Shown here piece by piece: positions 27,638-40,208 of a stretch of DNA of 64,000 nucleotides (position 1 is its first letter; every line of letters begins with the position of its first letter). Made by a program: the position numbers and the translations under genes. The stretch comes from Bauldia sp. (GTDB taxonomy: Bacteria; Pseudomonadota; Alphaproteobacteria; Rhizobiales; Kaistiaceae). Location: the NCBI GenBank assembly GCA_026126065.1, contig JAHCJY010000005.1:189058-253057 (forward strand). The letters are read 5' to 3'. Under the pieces are notes generated by a model that saw only the letters and a list, made by a program, of their open reading frames with translations, was not told where the DNA came from and made no database searches.

Positions 27638-28864
27638 CTATCGCGCGAAGGTCGCCACCGCCTCGATGTGGCCGGACCACAGGAACTGGTCGATCGGCTG
27701 GACGCCGGTGAGGCGGTAGCCGCCGTCGATGAGGATGCGCGCATCGCGCGCGAGTGTCGCGGGATTGCACGACACCGCCACGACGCGTGGCACAACCGAG
27801 GCCGCGAGCGCGGTCGCCTGCGCCATCGCCCCCGCCCGGGGCGGATCGAACACGACTGCGTCGAACACCTTGAGTTCGTGCGGCACGAGCGGCGCGCGGA
27901 AGAGATCGCGCCGCATCGTCGTCACGGCCTTGACCCCCTTGGTCCGCCGCGCCGCAAGCTCCAGCGCCGCCAGTGACGGGCCGTCGCCGTCCACCGCGGT
28001 GACCTTCGCCTTCCGGGCGAGGCGGAAGGTGAACGTGCCTGTGCCGGCGAAAAGGTCCGCGATCGTCTTCGCCTTGCCGACGCCAACCATCACCACGGCC
28101 GCCATCGCGTCCTCGGCTTCCGCCACCGCCTGGACGAAGCCGCCCGCCGGCGGGAGCAGCAGCGCCTCGCCGGCGCGAAGGGCCGGTTCGCGGGTCCGGA
28201 ACACTTCCTCGCCGTTCACCGTCACGCGCGCGACCGAGGAGTCCGCGGCCTTCGCGGCCGCGCCGGTCGACGCGCGGTACTCGGCCTTGCCGATGTCGTC
28301 GATGGCGATGTCGAGCCCGGCGCCGGTCGCCAGCACCGTCACGCGTCCGCGACGGCCCGGCGGAACGAGCGGCGCGACGAGCGCGGTCAGCATCGGAAGC
28401 GCGCGGACGATGGCCGGAACCAGCACCCTGCAGTCGGGGATCGGGACGATCTCGTGGCTGCCCTCGCGGTTGAAGCCGAGCCGCACCTCGCGGCCCTGGC
28501 GCTCGGCGGTGAGGACTGCGCGGCGTCGCGAGGCCGGCGGCGCCGGGATCATCGGCGCAACCGGCGCGTCGATGCCGCGCTGCGCGAAGGCGGCCACGAC
28601 CTGCCCGCGCTTCCATGCGAGATAGGCGTCCGGCGCGAAGTGCTGCAGCGAGCAGCCACCGCAGGCGCCGAAATGCGGGCAGGGCGGTGTCACGCGGTCG
28701 GGGCTCGACGCGACGATCTCCGTCAGGGTAGCGCGGTCGCCGTGACGTTCGGCAAGCACGGTTTCGCCCGGCAGTGCGAACGGAACAAACACGCGTCCGT
28801 CCGGCGTCTCGGCGATTCCATCGCCGGAATGGCCGAGGGCGGTGATGACAAGCGTTTCGGCCAA
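27638..28864 (-). CDS. RlmD/TrmA-type RNA (uracil-5-)-methyltransferase
   Basis: The 408-residue protein has an N-terminal TRAM-like strand region (ITALGHSGDGIAETPDGRVFVPFALPGE). Iron-sulfur cysteines follow at 62, 68 and 71 (CPHFGACGGC), with a fourth in IPDCRVL. The C-terminal SAM-binding methyltransferase has IADLFAGTGTFTFRLA, FDPPRAG and the catalytic Cys in VSCNPATLARD. The 4Fe-4S type matches RlmD/RumA (23S rRNA m5U); in alphaproteobacteria close paralogues exist, so I give no symbol. The start appears to be a TTG with only a weak ribosome-binding site. Confidence 0.88.
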   Translation of the reverse strand: MAETLVITALGHSGDGIAETPDGRVFVPFALPGETVLAERHGDRATLTEIVASSPDRVTPPCPHFGACGGCSLQHFAPDAYLAWKRGQVVAAFAQRGIDAPVAPMIPAPPASRRRAVLTAERQGREVRLGFNREGSHEIVPIPDCRVLVPAIVRALPMLTALVAPLVPPGRRGRVTVLATGAGLDIAIDDIGKAEYRASTGAAAKAADSSVARVTVNGEEVFRTREPALRAGEALLLPPAGGFVQAVAEAEDAMAAVVMVGVGKAKTIADLFAGTGTFTFRLARKAKVTAVDGDGPSLAALELAARRTKGVKAVTTMRRDLFRAPLVPHELKVFDAVVFDPPRAGAMAQATALAASVVPRVVAVSCNPATLARDARILIDGGYRLTGVQPIDQFLWSGHIEAVATFAR

Positions 28865-29038
28865 GGGCGGCGCACCTGAGGGAGGGTGGGAAGGCGCGCA
28901 GTCCTACGCCAAAGCAGCGTTGCTGCCGAGAGTGCCGGCTGCGGCACCTGCACGCCATGCCGGGCACGCATGCGGCGGACCGCTTCTCCGGCCCGCCCCG
29001 ATAGGCTAAGGCCTTGCGCCCGCAACCGGAGCATTGCC

Positions 29039-29857
29039 TTGGCGATAGAGCCCGATCCCGCCCGCACGATGGCGGTCGACATCAGGAAGCGAAAGGGCGG
29101 CGAGCCGATCGTTGCCCTGACGTCGTACCACGCCCATACCGCGGCGATCCTGGATCGCTTCGTCGACTTCATCCTCGTCGGGGATTCCCTCGGCATGGTG
29201 ATGCACGGGCTCAAGACGACATTGCCCGTCACGCTCGAGATGATGATCCTTCAGGGCCAGGCGGTGATGCGCGGCACGTCCCGCGCCCTTGTCGTCGTCG
29301 ATCTTCCGTTCGGCTCCTACGAAGAGAGCCCGTCGGCCGCGTTCCGTTCGGCGGTGCGCGTGATGAAGGAGACCGGCTGCGGCGCGGTGAAGCTCGAGGG
29401 CGGCCGGCGCATGGCGGAGACGATCAGCTTCCTCGTCGACCGCGGCATCCCGGTGATGGCGCATGTCGGCCTCACGCCGCAGTCGGTCAACACGTTTGGC
29501 GGCTTCAAGGTACAGGGCCGCGACCAGGCCGGCGCCGACGCCATCCGCGCCGACGCGGTGGCGATTGCGGAGGCCGGCGCGTTCGCGGTCGTGGTGGAAG
29601 GCATCGTCGAGCCGCTCGCGGCCGAGATAACGCGGGCGATCCCCATCCCCACCATCGGCATCGGCGCCTCCGCCGCATGCGACGGCCAGATCCTCGTCCT
29701 TGAGGACATGCTCGGCCTGAGCCCGAACGTGCCGAAGTTCGTTAAACGCTACGGAACGCTTGCCGATCACATCTCCTCGTCCGTCGAGGCGTACACGCGG
29801 GAGGTCAAGGCGCGGACCTTTCCGGAACCCGCCAACGTCTACAAGCCGAAAGCCTGA
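29039..29857 (+). CDS. panB: 3-methyl-2-oxobutanoate hydroxymethyltransferase
   Basis: The 272-residue TIM-barrel enzyme makes ketopantoate from 2-oxoisovalerate and methylene-THF, the first step to pantothenate and CoA. Seen are [17 protein letters not shown], the metal-binding [26 protein letters not shown] and the catalytic Glu in [14 protein letters not shown] stands seven bases before a TTG at 29039, and no such signal precedes the ATG at 29069. I therefore take the TTG start, which also gives the usual family length. panC is not adjacent. Confidence 0.94.
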   Translation: MAIEPDPARTMAVDIRKRKGGEPIVALTSYHAHTAAILDRFVDFILVGDSLGMVMHGLKTTLPVTLEMMILQGQAVMRGTSRALVVVDLPFGSYEESPSAAFRSAVRVMKETGCGAVKLEGGRRMAETISFLVDRGIPVMAHVGLTPQSVNTFGGFKVQGRDQAGADAIRADAVAIAEAGAFAVVVEGIVEPLAAEITRAIPIPTIGIGASAACDGQILVLEDMLGLSPNVPKFVKRYGTLADHISSSVEAYTREVKARTFPEPANVYKPKA

Positions 29858-29876
29858 CGGCCGGCATTTCCTCAAT

Positions 29877-29904
29877 TTGCACCGGGTTCAGGGGCGGCTA
29901 TAAC
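29877..29904 (+). promoter_or_regulatory. Promoter of the TPR protein-der operon
   Basis: TTGCAC (29877-29882) and TATAAC (29899-29904) are 16 bases apart in the short gap after panB. The -10 matches five of six consensus bases. The predicted start lies about 37 bases before the ATG at 29948. Confidence 0.6.
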
Positions 29905-29947
29905 GTCGCCTCCTCGCCGCGCGCATTCCAAAGGTCAGAATCCAGCA

Positions 29948-30832
29948 ATGTCGGACGTCTTTCGCGAAGTCGACGAAGACCTTCGCCGCGAACGCCTGAA
30001 GGAGGCCTGGAACCGCTACGGCCTCCTGCTTCTGGTAGCCGCCATCCTGATCGTGGTGGCCGTCGCGGTGTTCGTCTTCCTCGATTCCCGCAGCCAGCAG
30101 CGGGCCGAGGCCGAAGGCGATCGCTACTATGCCGCGCTCGACCTCCTCCGCACGGGCGACGCGGCCGCCGCCGAGACCGCCTTTGCCGCCATCGCGGCTG
30201 ACGGGGCTGGTGGCTACGCGGTCTGGGGCGCGCTCAACGCGGCGACCGCCATGGCCGCCGGCGGCGACACGACGCGCGCCGTGGCGGCCTTCGATGCTGT
30301 TGCCGCCGACCCTTCCATCAACGGCGCAATCCGCGACGTCGCCCGGATCAGGGCGGGGATGCTGCTCGCCGACACCGCGACGCTCGACGAAATTCGCGAT
30401 CGCCTCAGCCCGCTGAGCGTGGCGGGCGATCCGTTCCGTCCCCTCGCGCTCGAGATCATGGCGCTGACCGCGATCCGGGTCGGTGAGTACGACACCGCGA
30501 TCGGCTGGCTGGTCACCCTTGTGGGCGATGCCAACGCGACAGCGGAAGCCCAGGCGCGCGCCCAGCAGTTGTTCAGCCTCATCCTCAGCCGCCGCGGTCT
30601 CACCGCGGCCACCGAGGCACCTGTCACGCTTCCCGGCCCGCCGACGGTCGACCTCCGTACCGGCGGCGAGGCGGCGCCCGCCTTCGGGGCGGATGTCCCG
30701 GGCATCGGCGCGCCCACGACCGACCTGCGCCTCGGGCCAGCAACCGACCCGGCCCTTGTGCCCCTTACGCCGGACTTCGGCCTCCCGCCGACCCTGACGC
30801 CCGGTGCGCTCGCTCCCGGCGCGACGTTCTGA
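29948..30832 (+). CDS. Membrane-anchored TPR-like (YfgM-type) protein
   Basis: The 294-residue protein has a charged N-terminus (about 1-22), one membrane helix ([22 protein letters not shown], roughly residues 24-45) and a helical TPR_21-type domain on the periplasmic side (about 50-215). A Pro/Gly/Thr-rich disordered tail closes it. YfgM in E. coli binds the Sec translocon and periplasmic chaperones, and it lies next to bamB-der; here too der follows within 20 bases. A comparable role in envelope protein traffic is plausible by synteny. Confidence 0.85.
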   Translation: MSDVFREVDEDLRRERLKEAWNRYGLLLLVAAILIVVAVAVFVFLDSRSQQRAEAEGDRYYAALDLLRTGDAAAAETAFAAIAADGAGGYAVWGALNAATAMAAGGDTTRAVAAFDAVAADPSINGAIRDVARIRAGMLLADTATLDEIRDRLSPLSVAGDPFRPLALEIMALTAIRVGEYDTAIGWLVTLVGDANATAEAQARAQQLFSLILSRRGLTAATEAPVTLPGPPTVDLRTGGEAAPAFGADVPGIGAPTTDLRLGPATDPALVPLTPDFGLPPTLTPGALAPGATF

Positions 30833-30848
30833 TGGTGATGGCACGCGG

Positions 30849-32234
30849 ATGGCAGATGCCTTCGAAGTGGCGCTCATCGGACGCCCGAATGTCGGGAAGT
30901 CCACGCTCTTCAACCGTCTCGTAGGCAAGCGGCTCGCGCTGGTCGATGACACGCCCGGCGTCACGCGCGATCGACGCAAGGGTGACGGGCGCATCGGCGA
31001 CCTCGAGTTCACCGTGGTCGACACCGCGGGCCTCGAGGATGCCGACCCCGGCAGCCTCGCCGGCCGGATGCGCGCCCAGACCGAGGAAGCGGTCCGGAAT
31101 GCCGACCTGACGCTCTTCATGATCGACGCCCGCGTCGGCGTGACGCCGGCGGACGAGATGTTCGCCGCCATCCTCCGCCGCACGGGTCGCCCCGTAGTGC
31201 TCGTTGCCAACAAGGCCGAGGGCCGCGGCGGCATGGCCGGCGCCATGGAAGGCTTCGAGCTAGGCCTCGGCGACCCTGTCGTCCTTTCCGCGGAGCATGG
31301 CGAGGGGCTCGGCGATCTTCGCCAGGCGATCGAAGCACACATGCGGCGGGAACCTTCGGCCGGTGAGGAGGGGGGAGAAGCGGTCCCCGCCGAAGCCGAC
31401 GAGGAGGAGCGCGACCCCGACCGGCCGCTGCAGGTCGCCATCATCGGCCGGCCGAACGCCGGGAAGTCCACCCTCATCAACACGCTGATCGGCGAGGACC
31501 GGCTGCTGACCGGCCCCGAGGCGGGTATCACCCGTGACTCGATCTCGATCGACTGGGAGCGCGGCGGACGGAAGTTCCGACTCGTCGACACCGCCGGCAT
31601 GCGCCGCAAGTCGAAGATCCAGGAGAAACTCGAGAAGCTCTCCGTCGGCGACTCGCTCCGCTCCATCCAGTTCGCCGAGGTCGTGGTCCTCACCATCGAT
31701 GCGACCCAGCCCTTCGACAAGCAGGACCTTCAGCTCGCCGATCTCGTCGAGCGCGAAGGCCGGGCGATCGTGGTCGCGCTCGACAAATGGGACCTCGTCA
31801 CTGACCAGCAGAATCGCCTTCGCGAGTTGCGCGAGGAAGCCGACCACGCCCTGCCGCAGCTCGGCGGCCTTGCCGTTGTTGCCGTCTCCGGCCTGACCGG
31901 CCAGGGCATCGACAAGCTCATGACGGCGATCGTGAAGGCCTACGATACCTGGAACATCCGGGTGTCGACCGCCGCGCTCAACAAATGGCTCGAGCGCATG
32001 CTGCAGGACCACCCGCCGCCCGCGACCAGCGGCCGCCGGCTCAAGCTGCGCTACATGACGCAGAGCAAGGCACGGCCGCCGACCTTTGTGGCGTTCTGCT
32101 CGCGGCCCGAGGCGCTGCCCGAATCCTATCGCCGCTATCTCGTGAACGGCCTTCGCGAGCGCTTCGATCTGGCGGGCATTCCGATACGGCTGGTCCTGCG
32201 CAAGCGGGACAACCCGTTCGCCGACAAGGATTGA
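30849..32234 (+). CDS. der: Ribosome biogenesis double GTPase Der (EngA)
   Basis: The 461-residue protein has two tandem GTPase domains, each with its own P-loop (GRPNVGKST near residue 10, GRPNAGKST near residue 204), DTAG switch II motifs ([18 protein letters not shown]) and NK/DKW specificity motifs ([15 protein letters not shown]). A C-terminal KH-like domain follows. Der is essential for 50S subunit maturation. A Glu-rich linker (about 175-200) joins the two domains. The ATG at 30849 directly precedes the first P-loop strand. It ends four bases from the convergent SDR gene. Confidence 0.97.
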   Translation: MADAFEVALIGRPNVGKSTLFNRLVGKRLALVDDTPGVTRDRRKGDGRIGDLEFTVVDTAGLEDADPGSLAGRMRAQTEEAVRNADLTLFMIDARVGVTPADEMFAAILRRTGRPVVLVANKAEGRGGMAGAMEGFELGLGDPVVLSAEHGEGLGDLRQAIEAHMRREPSAGEEGGEAVPAEADEEERDPDRPLQVAIIGRPNAGKSTLINTLIGEDRLLTGPEAGITRDSISIDWERGGRKFRLVDTAGMRRKSKIQEKLEKLSVGDSLRSIQFAEVVVLTIDATQPFDKQDLQLADLVEREGRAIVVALDKWDLVTDQQNRLRELREEADHALPQLGGLAVVAVSGLTGQGIDKLMTAIVKAYDTWNIRVSTAALNKWLERMLQDHPPPATSGRRLKLRYMTQSKARPPTFVAFCSRPEALPESYRRYLVNGLRERFDLAGIPIRLVLRKRDNPFADKD

Positions 32235-32237
32235 CCC

Positions 32238-32969
32238 TCAGGCGAACTCGAGCGAGGCCTGGGCGCGGACGTCGAAAATGGTGCCATTGGCGTCGAACGA
32301 TGGCGACAGCATCTCGACGATCTTCGGGGTCACCGCCGACGGTTCGCGCAGCGTCATCGGGTCTTCGCCCGGCATGGCCTTCGCGCGCATGGCGGTCCGG
32401 AGCGGGCCGGGGTCGATGAGATTGGCCCTGATCGCCGTCCGCGCGCTCTCGCCGGCATACGTCCGGACGAGCGCCTCAAGGCCCGCTTTGGTGACGGAGT
32501 AGGCGCCCCAATAGGGCCGCAGGCTCCGCGGAGCCGCCGAGGTGATGAACAGCGCCCGCCCGGAGGGTGACTGCCTGAGCAGCGGGTCCATCGAACGGAT
32601 CAGGCGCCAGTTCGCGGTGAGGTTCACCGCAATCGCCTCGTCCCACACCTTCACGTCGAGATGGCTGACGGGCGTGATCACGCCCAGGACGCCCGCATTG
32701 CCGAGGACGCCGTCGACGCGGCCCCAGCGCTGGAAGATGATCGCGCCGAGCGTGTCGATGGCATTGCCATCCTTGAGATCGAGCGGAACGAGCGTCGCCT
32801 CGCCACCGATGCGGCGGATCTCGTCGTCGAGCTCCTCGAGCCCGCCGACGGTTCGCGCCACCGCCACGATGTGCGAGCCGGCCTCCGCCAGGGCGAGCGC
32901 CGCAGCCCGGCCGAGGCCGCGGGACGCGCCGGTGACCAGGGTGATGCGGCCGGCGAGCGGTCGCTGCAT
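32238..32969 (-). CDS. Short-chain dehydrogenase/reductase
   Basis: The 243-residue classical SDR has the cofactor motif TGASRGLG, GNAG in the fourth strand, the catalytic Ser in ITSAAPRS and YSVTK carrying the catalytic Tyr and Lys. The substrate is unknown. Its ATG overlaps the purF stop (TGATG), so it is the last gene of the dnaB-alr-radA-cvpA-purF series. This purF-SDR pairing recurs in Rhizobiales, but no role in purine synthesis is established. Confidence 0.9.
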   Translation of the reverse strand: MQRPLAGRITLVTGASRGLGRAAALALAEAGSHIVAVARTVGGLEELDDEIRRIGGEATLVPLDLKDGNAIDTLGAIIFQRWGRVDGVLGNAGVLGVITPVSHLDVKVWDEAIAVNLTANWRLIRSMDPLLRQSPSGRALFITSAAPRSLRPYWGAYSVTKAGLEALVRTYAGESARTAIRANLIDPGPLRTAMRAKAMPGEDPMTLREPSAVTPKIVEMLSPSFDANGTIFDVRAQASLEFA

Positions 32970-34429
32970 CAGACGGGCTCGACCAGCTTCGGGTTGCCCA
33001 CGATCCGCGTCAGTTCCTCGCGGTCGGTGAGACGGGTCGGATAGTCGCCGGTGAAGCAGGCGTCGCAGAACTGCGGCGCGCCTGGCTGGCGGCCGGCCTC
33101 GCCCACCGCGCGGTAGAGACCGTCGATCGTGATGAAACCGAGGCTGTCCGCCTTGATGAACTCGGTCATCTTCTGGATCGACATATGCGAGCCGATCAGC
33201 TTCGACTTCTCCGGAGTGTCGACGCCGTAGAAGCAGGAATCCTTGGTCGGCGGGCTGGCGATGCGCAGGTGGACCTCCGCGGCGCCCGCGTCGCGCACCA
33301 TCTGCACGATCTTGGACGAGGTCGTGCCGCGCACGATCGAATCGTCGACCAGGACGACGCGCTTGCCGGCGATGAGGTCGCGGTTGGCGTTGTGCTTCAG
33401 TTTCACGCCCATGTGGCGGATCGAGTCGGTCGGCTCGATGAAGGTGCGTCCGACATAGTGGTTGCGGATGATGCCGAGATCGAACGGAATCCCGGCCGTC
33501 TCGGAGAAGCCGATTGCGGCGGGAACGCCGGAATCCGGCACCGGCACGACGATGTCCGCCTCCACCGGCGACTCGCGGGCGAGTTCCGCTCCGATCCGCT
33601 TACGCACCGAGTAGACGTTGCGCCCTTCGACCGAGGAATCCGGGCGGGCGAAGTAGACGTACTCGAAGATGCAGAAGCGCGATTTCGTCGGGGCGAACGG
33701 ACGGTGGCTCTGGAGCCCATCCTCGTTGATGACGACCATCTCGCCCGGCTCGATGTCGCGGACGAACGAGGCGCCGATGATGTCGAGTGCCACGGTCTCC
33801 GAGGCGAGGATCCACGCGCCGTCGAGGAGCCCGAGGGTGAGGGGGCGGACACCGAGCGGGTCGCGGCAGCCGATCATGGCGCCGTTCGAGAGGCATACCA
33901 GCGAGTAGGCGCCTTCCACGCGGGACAGCGCCTCGACCACGCGGTCGATGAGGCGCGCCTTGCCGCTGGTGGCGATGAGGTGAAGAATCACCTCCGTGTC
34001 GGAGGTCGACTGGAAGATCGAGCCGCGGCCCTGGAGCGAGCGCTGCACGGCGCGCGAATTGGTGAGGTTGCCGTTGTGGGCGACGGCGAACCAGCCGTCC
34101 GACAGTTCGGCGTAGAGCGGCTGGATGTTGCGGCCATGGCTGCCGCCGGTGGTGGAATAGCGATTGTGGCCGATGGCGCGGTCGCCCGGGAGTTTCTCGA
34201 TCACCGACGCCCGGGAGAACGTGTCGCCGACCAGGCCCTGGTGCCGTTCCGCGAAGAACTGCCGGCCGTCCGAGGACAGGATACCCGAGGCTTCCTGGCC
34301 GCGATGCTGGAGCGCATGCAGGCCCAGCGCGGCCAGCGCCGCCGCGTCGCGGTGGCCGTAGATGCCGAAGACGCCGCACTCCTCGTGGAGCTTGTCGTCG
34401 TCGAGGGGATGAAGCCTGAAATCGTCCAT
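32969..34429 (-). CDS. purF: Amidophosphoribosyltransferase
   Basis: The 486-residue enzyme catalyses the first step of purine synthesis (PRPP + glutamine to phosphoribosylamine). Cys18 (HEECGVFGIYG) should become the N-terminal nucleophile after removal of a 17-residue propeptide. The PRPP loop is VVLVDDSIVRGTTSSKIV. Cysteines in CIFEYVYFARPDS, KDSCFYGVDTP and FCDACFTGDYP match the four 4Fe-4S ligands of the Bacillus-type enzyme, so this is the iron-sulfur form. The ATG at 34429 was preferred to a GTG eight codons upstream. Confidence 0.97.
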   Translation of the reverse strand: MDDFRLHPLDDDKLHEECGVFGIYGHRDAAALAALGLHALQHRGQEASGILSSDGRQFFAERHQGLVGDTFSRASVIEKLPGDRAIGHNRYSTTGGSHGRNIQPLYAELSDGWFAVAHNGNLTNSRAVQRSLQGRGSIFQSTSDTEVILHLIATSGKARLIDRVVEALSRVEGAYSLVCLSNGAMIGCRDPLGVRPLTLGLLDGAWILASETVALDIIGASFVRDIEPGEMVVINEDGLQSHRPFAPTKSRFCIFEYVYFARPDSSVEGRNVYSVRKRIGAELARESPVEADIVVPVPDSGVPAAIGFSETAGIPFDLGIIRNHYVGRTFIEPTDSIRHMGVKLKHNANRDLIAGKRVVLVDDSIVRGTTSSKIVQMVRDAGAAEVHLRIASPPTKDSCFYGVDTPEKSKLIGSHMSIQKMTEFIKADSLGFITIDGLYRAVGEAGRQPGAPQFCDACFTGDYPTRLTDREELTRIVGNPKLVEPV

Positions 34430-34462
34430 GTTCAATCCCGGTAGTAGTGCCACCTTGGCGTC

Positions 34463-35137
34463 TTACGGAGCAGGAGCCGGAACGGGCGCCGCCCCGGGCG
34501 TCGGCGCCGCAGGCTGGAGCAACTGTTCCAACGCGCGGGTGTCGAGATTGGTGCCCGGCGTGAAGCGCTGGTCGAAGGCGTCCGGGCTCGCCCCTGCCGG
34601 GGTCTCCGTAGTCCCTTCCTCGCCGCCGCGGAACCCTTCCATCAGCGCAGCTTCAATGTCCGGCGGCAGCACCTGGATCAGCGACTCGCCGAGACTCTCC
34701 AGCATCGGATGGGTTTGGGCATTGGCGATCCATAGCGGCTGCTGCGACGCGGGAACGAGCCAGCTGAAGAACACGAACGCGATCACCACCAGTAGCAGGC
34801 CACGAAGCGCGCCGAAGACGAAGCCCATGAGCCGGTCCACCGCGCCGATCCGGCTGTCGATGACGAAATCGGCGGCCTTTACCGTGATGTATGTGGCGAT
34901 GATGAGCACGATAACAAAGACCACCGCGACGGCAATGATTGTCGCAATCGTCTCGTCGGCGATCGGGCTGGGGTAGATGACGTTGAGAAGCGGGGAGTAG
35001 AGGAAGTAGGCGGCCACCCCGGCGATCACCCATGAGGTGATCGACAGCACCTCGCGGACAAATCCGCGGACCATGGCCAGAAGCGCCGAAATCAGAATGA
35101 CGACGACAACGATGGCATCGAAGAGCGTGAGCGACAT
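34463..35137 (-). CDS. cvpA: CvpA-family inner-membrane protein
   Basis: The 224-residue protein has four membrane helices in the first 130 residues (LFDAIVVVVILISALLAMVRG, SWVIAGVAAYFLY and two more). The conserved FVREVLSITSW phrase follows helix one, and a Pro/Ala-rich cytosolic or periplasmic tail closes the protein. CvpA was named for colicin V production in E. coli and affects envelope tolerance; biochemical function is unknown. It lies directly upstream of purF, the same order as in E. coli and other proteobacteria. Confidence 0.92.
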   Translation of the reverse strand: MSLTLFDAIVVVVILISALLAMVRGFVREVLSITSWVIAGVAAYFLYSPLLNVIYPSPIADETIATIIAVAVVFVIVLIIATYITVKAADFVIDSRIGAVDRLMGFVFGALRGLLLVVIAFVFFSWLVPASQQPLWIANAQTHPMLESLGESLIQVLPPDIEAALMEGFRGGEEGTTETPAGASPDAFDQRFTPGTNLDTRALEQLLQPAAPTPGAAPVPAPAP

Positions 35138-35235
35138 CGGGCAACTTCTGGCATCGCGCTCCCGGCCGGAGCGGCGAGGGCACGGGTAGCACGATTCAGG
35201 AGGCCCGTCTTGGCGAGGGGCCGCGGTTCCTTGCC

Positions 35236-36618
<1,383 letters not shown>

Positions 36619-36681
36619 CGACTCCTCCGTCCGGAGCGAAGCTACAACAGGAACAGAAAGAGAACAAGGCGAGACGGCACG

Positions 36682-37800
36682 CTAGCCGCCGATGTAGCGC
36701 CGTTCGTAGCGGCGGCCGAGACTGGTGAGGAACTCGTAGCCGATCGTGGCGGCCGCCGATGCGGCCTCGTCAAGGGGGATCGAGGGACCGAACAGCTCCG
36801 CCCAGTCCCCCGCAGCCACGCCGGGGACGGAAGTGACGTCGGCCACCGCAAGGTCCATCGAGACGCGGCCGATGAGCGGGGCCCGCCTGCCGCGGATGAA
36901 GACCGTCCCGCCCAGCCGCGCATCGGACGAGCCGGCGAGGCGGTGGTAGCCGTCCGCGTAGCCGACGCCGAGGGTGGCCAGCACGGAAGGCTTTCGCGTG
37001 CGCTCGGCGGCGCCGTAGCCGACCGGGGTGCCGGCTGCGACGGACCGGACGGCGAGCACCCGGGCCTCGGCCGTGACCACGGTGCGAAGCGGCGCACGGT
37101 CGAGCGGGCCGCGCCCGCCGTAGAGCATGATGCCGGGCCGGCAGACCGCAAAATGGTACTTCGCCCCGAGGAAGATTCCCGCCGAATTCACCAGCGACGC
37201 CGGGACCGACGGCACCCGCGCGAGCACCTCGCGGAATCGGGCGAGCTGCGCCGGATTGAGCGGGTCTTCCGGCACGTCGGCGCAGGCGAGGTGGCTCATC
37301 ACCAGCGCCGGCGAGAGGATTGTCGTGAGCGAGGGATCCTGGACGAAATCGGCGGTGTCGTCCGGTCCAAGCCCGAGCCGGTTCATGCCGGTATCGAAAT
37401 GAACCGCGCAGTCCCCTTCGCCGCCCTGGCGCTTCCACGCCGCCCATTCGGCGATTTCGCGCGGCGTGCCGAGTACGGGACGCAGGCGCTGCCCCGCGAG
37501 GGCGGCCGCGCTGCCCGGCGGCAGTCCGTCGAGGATATAGACGATCGTGTCGGGCGCGAGCGACCGGACCTCGAGGCCTTCGGCAACCGTCGCCACGAAG
37601 AACGTGCGGCACCCCGCAGTGGCGAGGGCGGGCACGGCCCGGTCGACGCCGATGCCATAGGCGTTCGCCTTCACGACGGCGGACATCTCGGAACCGGGCG
37701 CGAGTGCCGCCAGCGTGCGCCAGTTCGCCACCAGGGCGCCGAGGTCGATCGTCAGCCGTGCGTTGGCAAGCGAGGTCTGGCCGTCGGCCTCATGATCCAT
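36682..37800 (-). CDS. alr: Alanine racemase
   Basis: The 372-residue PLP enzyme supplies D-alanine for peptidoglycan. Lys44 (VVKANAYG) forms the Schiff base with PLP, Tyr of VGYGAAE is the second catalytic base, and RPGIMLYGG and GRVSMDLAV complete the signature. Length is normal. It lies between dnaB and radA, 60-63 bp from each, on the same strand. Confidence 0.96.
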   Translation of the reverse strand: MDHEADGQTSLANARLTIDLGALVANWRTLAALAPGSEMSAVVKANAYGIGVDRAVPALATAGCRTFFVATVAEGLEVRSLAPDTIVYILDGLPPGSAAALAGQRLRPVLGTPREIAEWAAWKRQGGEGDCAVHFDTGMNRLGLGPDDTADFVQDPSLTTILSPALVMSHLACADVPEDPLNPAQLARFREVLARVPSVPASLVNSAGIFLGAKYHFAVCRPGIMLYGGRGPLDRAPLRTVVTAEARVLAVRSVAAGTPVGYGAAERTRKPSVLATLGVGYADGYHRLAGSSDARLGGTVFIRGRRAPLIGRVSMDLAVADVTSVPGVAAGDWAELFGPSIPLDEAASAAATIGYEFLTSLGRRYERRYIGG

Positions 37801-37860
37801 GTCGGAAACCGTACCTGATTCCCGCCGGATCGTGCCCCGCGCCTGTGGCGACGCGATGAC

Positions 37861-39348
<1,488 letters not shown>

Positions 39349-39612
39349 CGGTCATCCAGTCGTGTAGGAGAGCCGGTCTACTCCAACTGCGTCGCCCATG
39401 CAGGGGCGTTCCGGAGGTGCCGCGTGGAACCCAACGCTATCCACTGACTTCGGCACGTCGCCCAGTCGCCGCTTGCGCCGGACGAGGTCCTGGAGCAGGG
39501 GCGAATCACCCGATACGCGGCGGGGCAACCTTACGACGGATCGTGCCCAATGCGGCCGGGCGGGGCGACTACGGCCGAACCAGGCCGCGGTGGCGGGGCG
39601 TCGGCATGGCAT

Positions 39613-40020
39613 TCACGACGGGGACAGGAATCCCAGCAGGTCGGTCTGGTGGCCGATCACCTTCCAGCCCCCAACCTCCTTGCGGAAGACGGTCGACGAC
39701 CTGATCCGCACGGTCTCGGTCCGTCCATCCACGACGTTCTCGCCGGCCTCCACGCAGGTGATGACCGCCAGGTCAGCCCCGACCACCACATGCAGGTTCT
39801 GGGGCGTCACCCGACCGCCGAGCAGAGCGGCCGCCTGAGCATCCCATTCCTGTTCGATCTGCTGCCAGCCGACGAGATAGAGCCCGCTGGGCCCCATATA
39901 GGTGATGTCGTCCGCGTGCGACCAGGCGTCCTTCATCGGCTGCGCGTCACCCGCGAACAGGCGGTTGAGCGCTGCGTAGAACCTGTCCGCCGCATCGCCG
40001 ACGTCCTGTCTGCCCGTCAT
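39613..40020 (-). CDS. SnoaL-like / NTF2-fold protein
   Basis: The 135-residue protein has the NTF2-like cone fold pattern of the SnoaL_3/DUF4440 group: an N-terminal helix (AADRFYAALNRLFAGD), then DAWSHADDITYMGPSGLYLVGWQQIEQEW and a C-terminal sheet ending in WKVIGHQTDLLGFL. Such proteins are small ligand-binding proteins or enzymes; none can be assigned. It lies between the cfa pair and dnaB on the same strand and is not a usual member of this locus. Confidence 0.8.
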   Translation of the reverse strand: MTGRQDVGDAADRFYAALNRLFAGDAQPMKDAWSHADDITYMGPSGLYLVGWQQIEQEWDAQAAALLGGRVTPQNLHVVVGADLAVITCVEAGENVVDGRTETVRIRSSTVFRKEVGGWKVIGHQTDLLGFLSPS

Positions 40021-40208
40021 TGCCGAAGCTCCCAGTGGCCCGTTCCCGGGGGCACGAACGCCGTGCGGCCACGGTACGGTCGACGCCGTTTCCGATCAAT
40101 TGTCGCGGGCAGGGTATCCCGATCGCCCGGGCCGACTGCGAGATGGACGTTCACCGGCCCCGGCGACGTTCCGGTGCCACCCCGGTGTTACCGCCTGGGC
40201 GGGGATGG

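Noticed and set aside
39349..39612. Promoter of dnaB in the gap after the SnoaL-like gene
   Set aside because: Several weak hexamer pairs exist, but none has acceptable spacing and sequence together, so none was reported as a feature.
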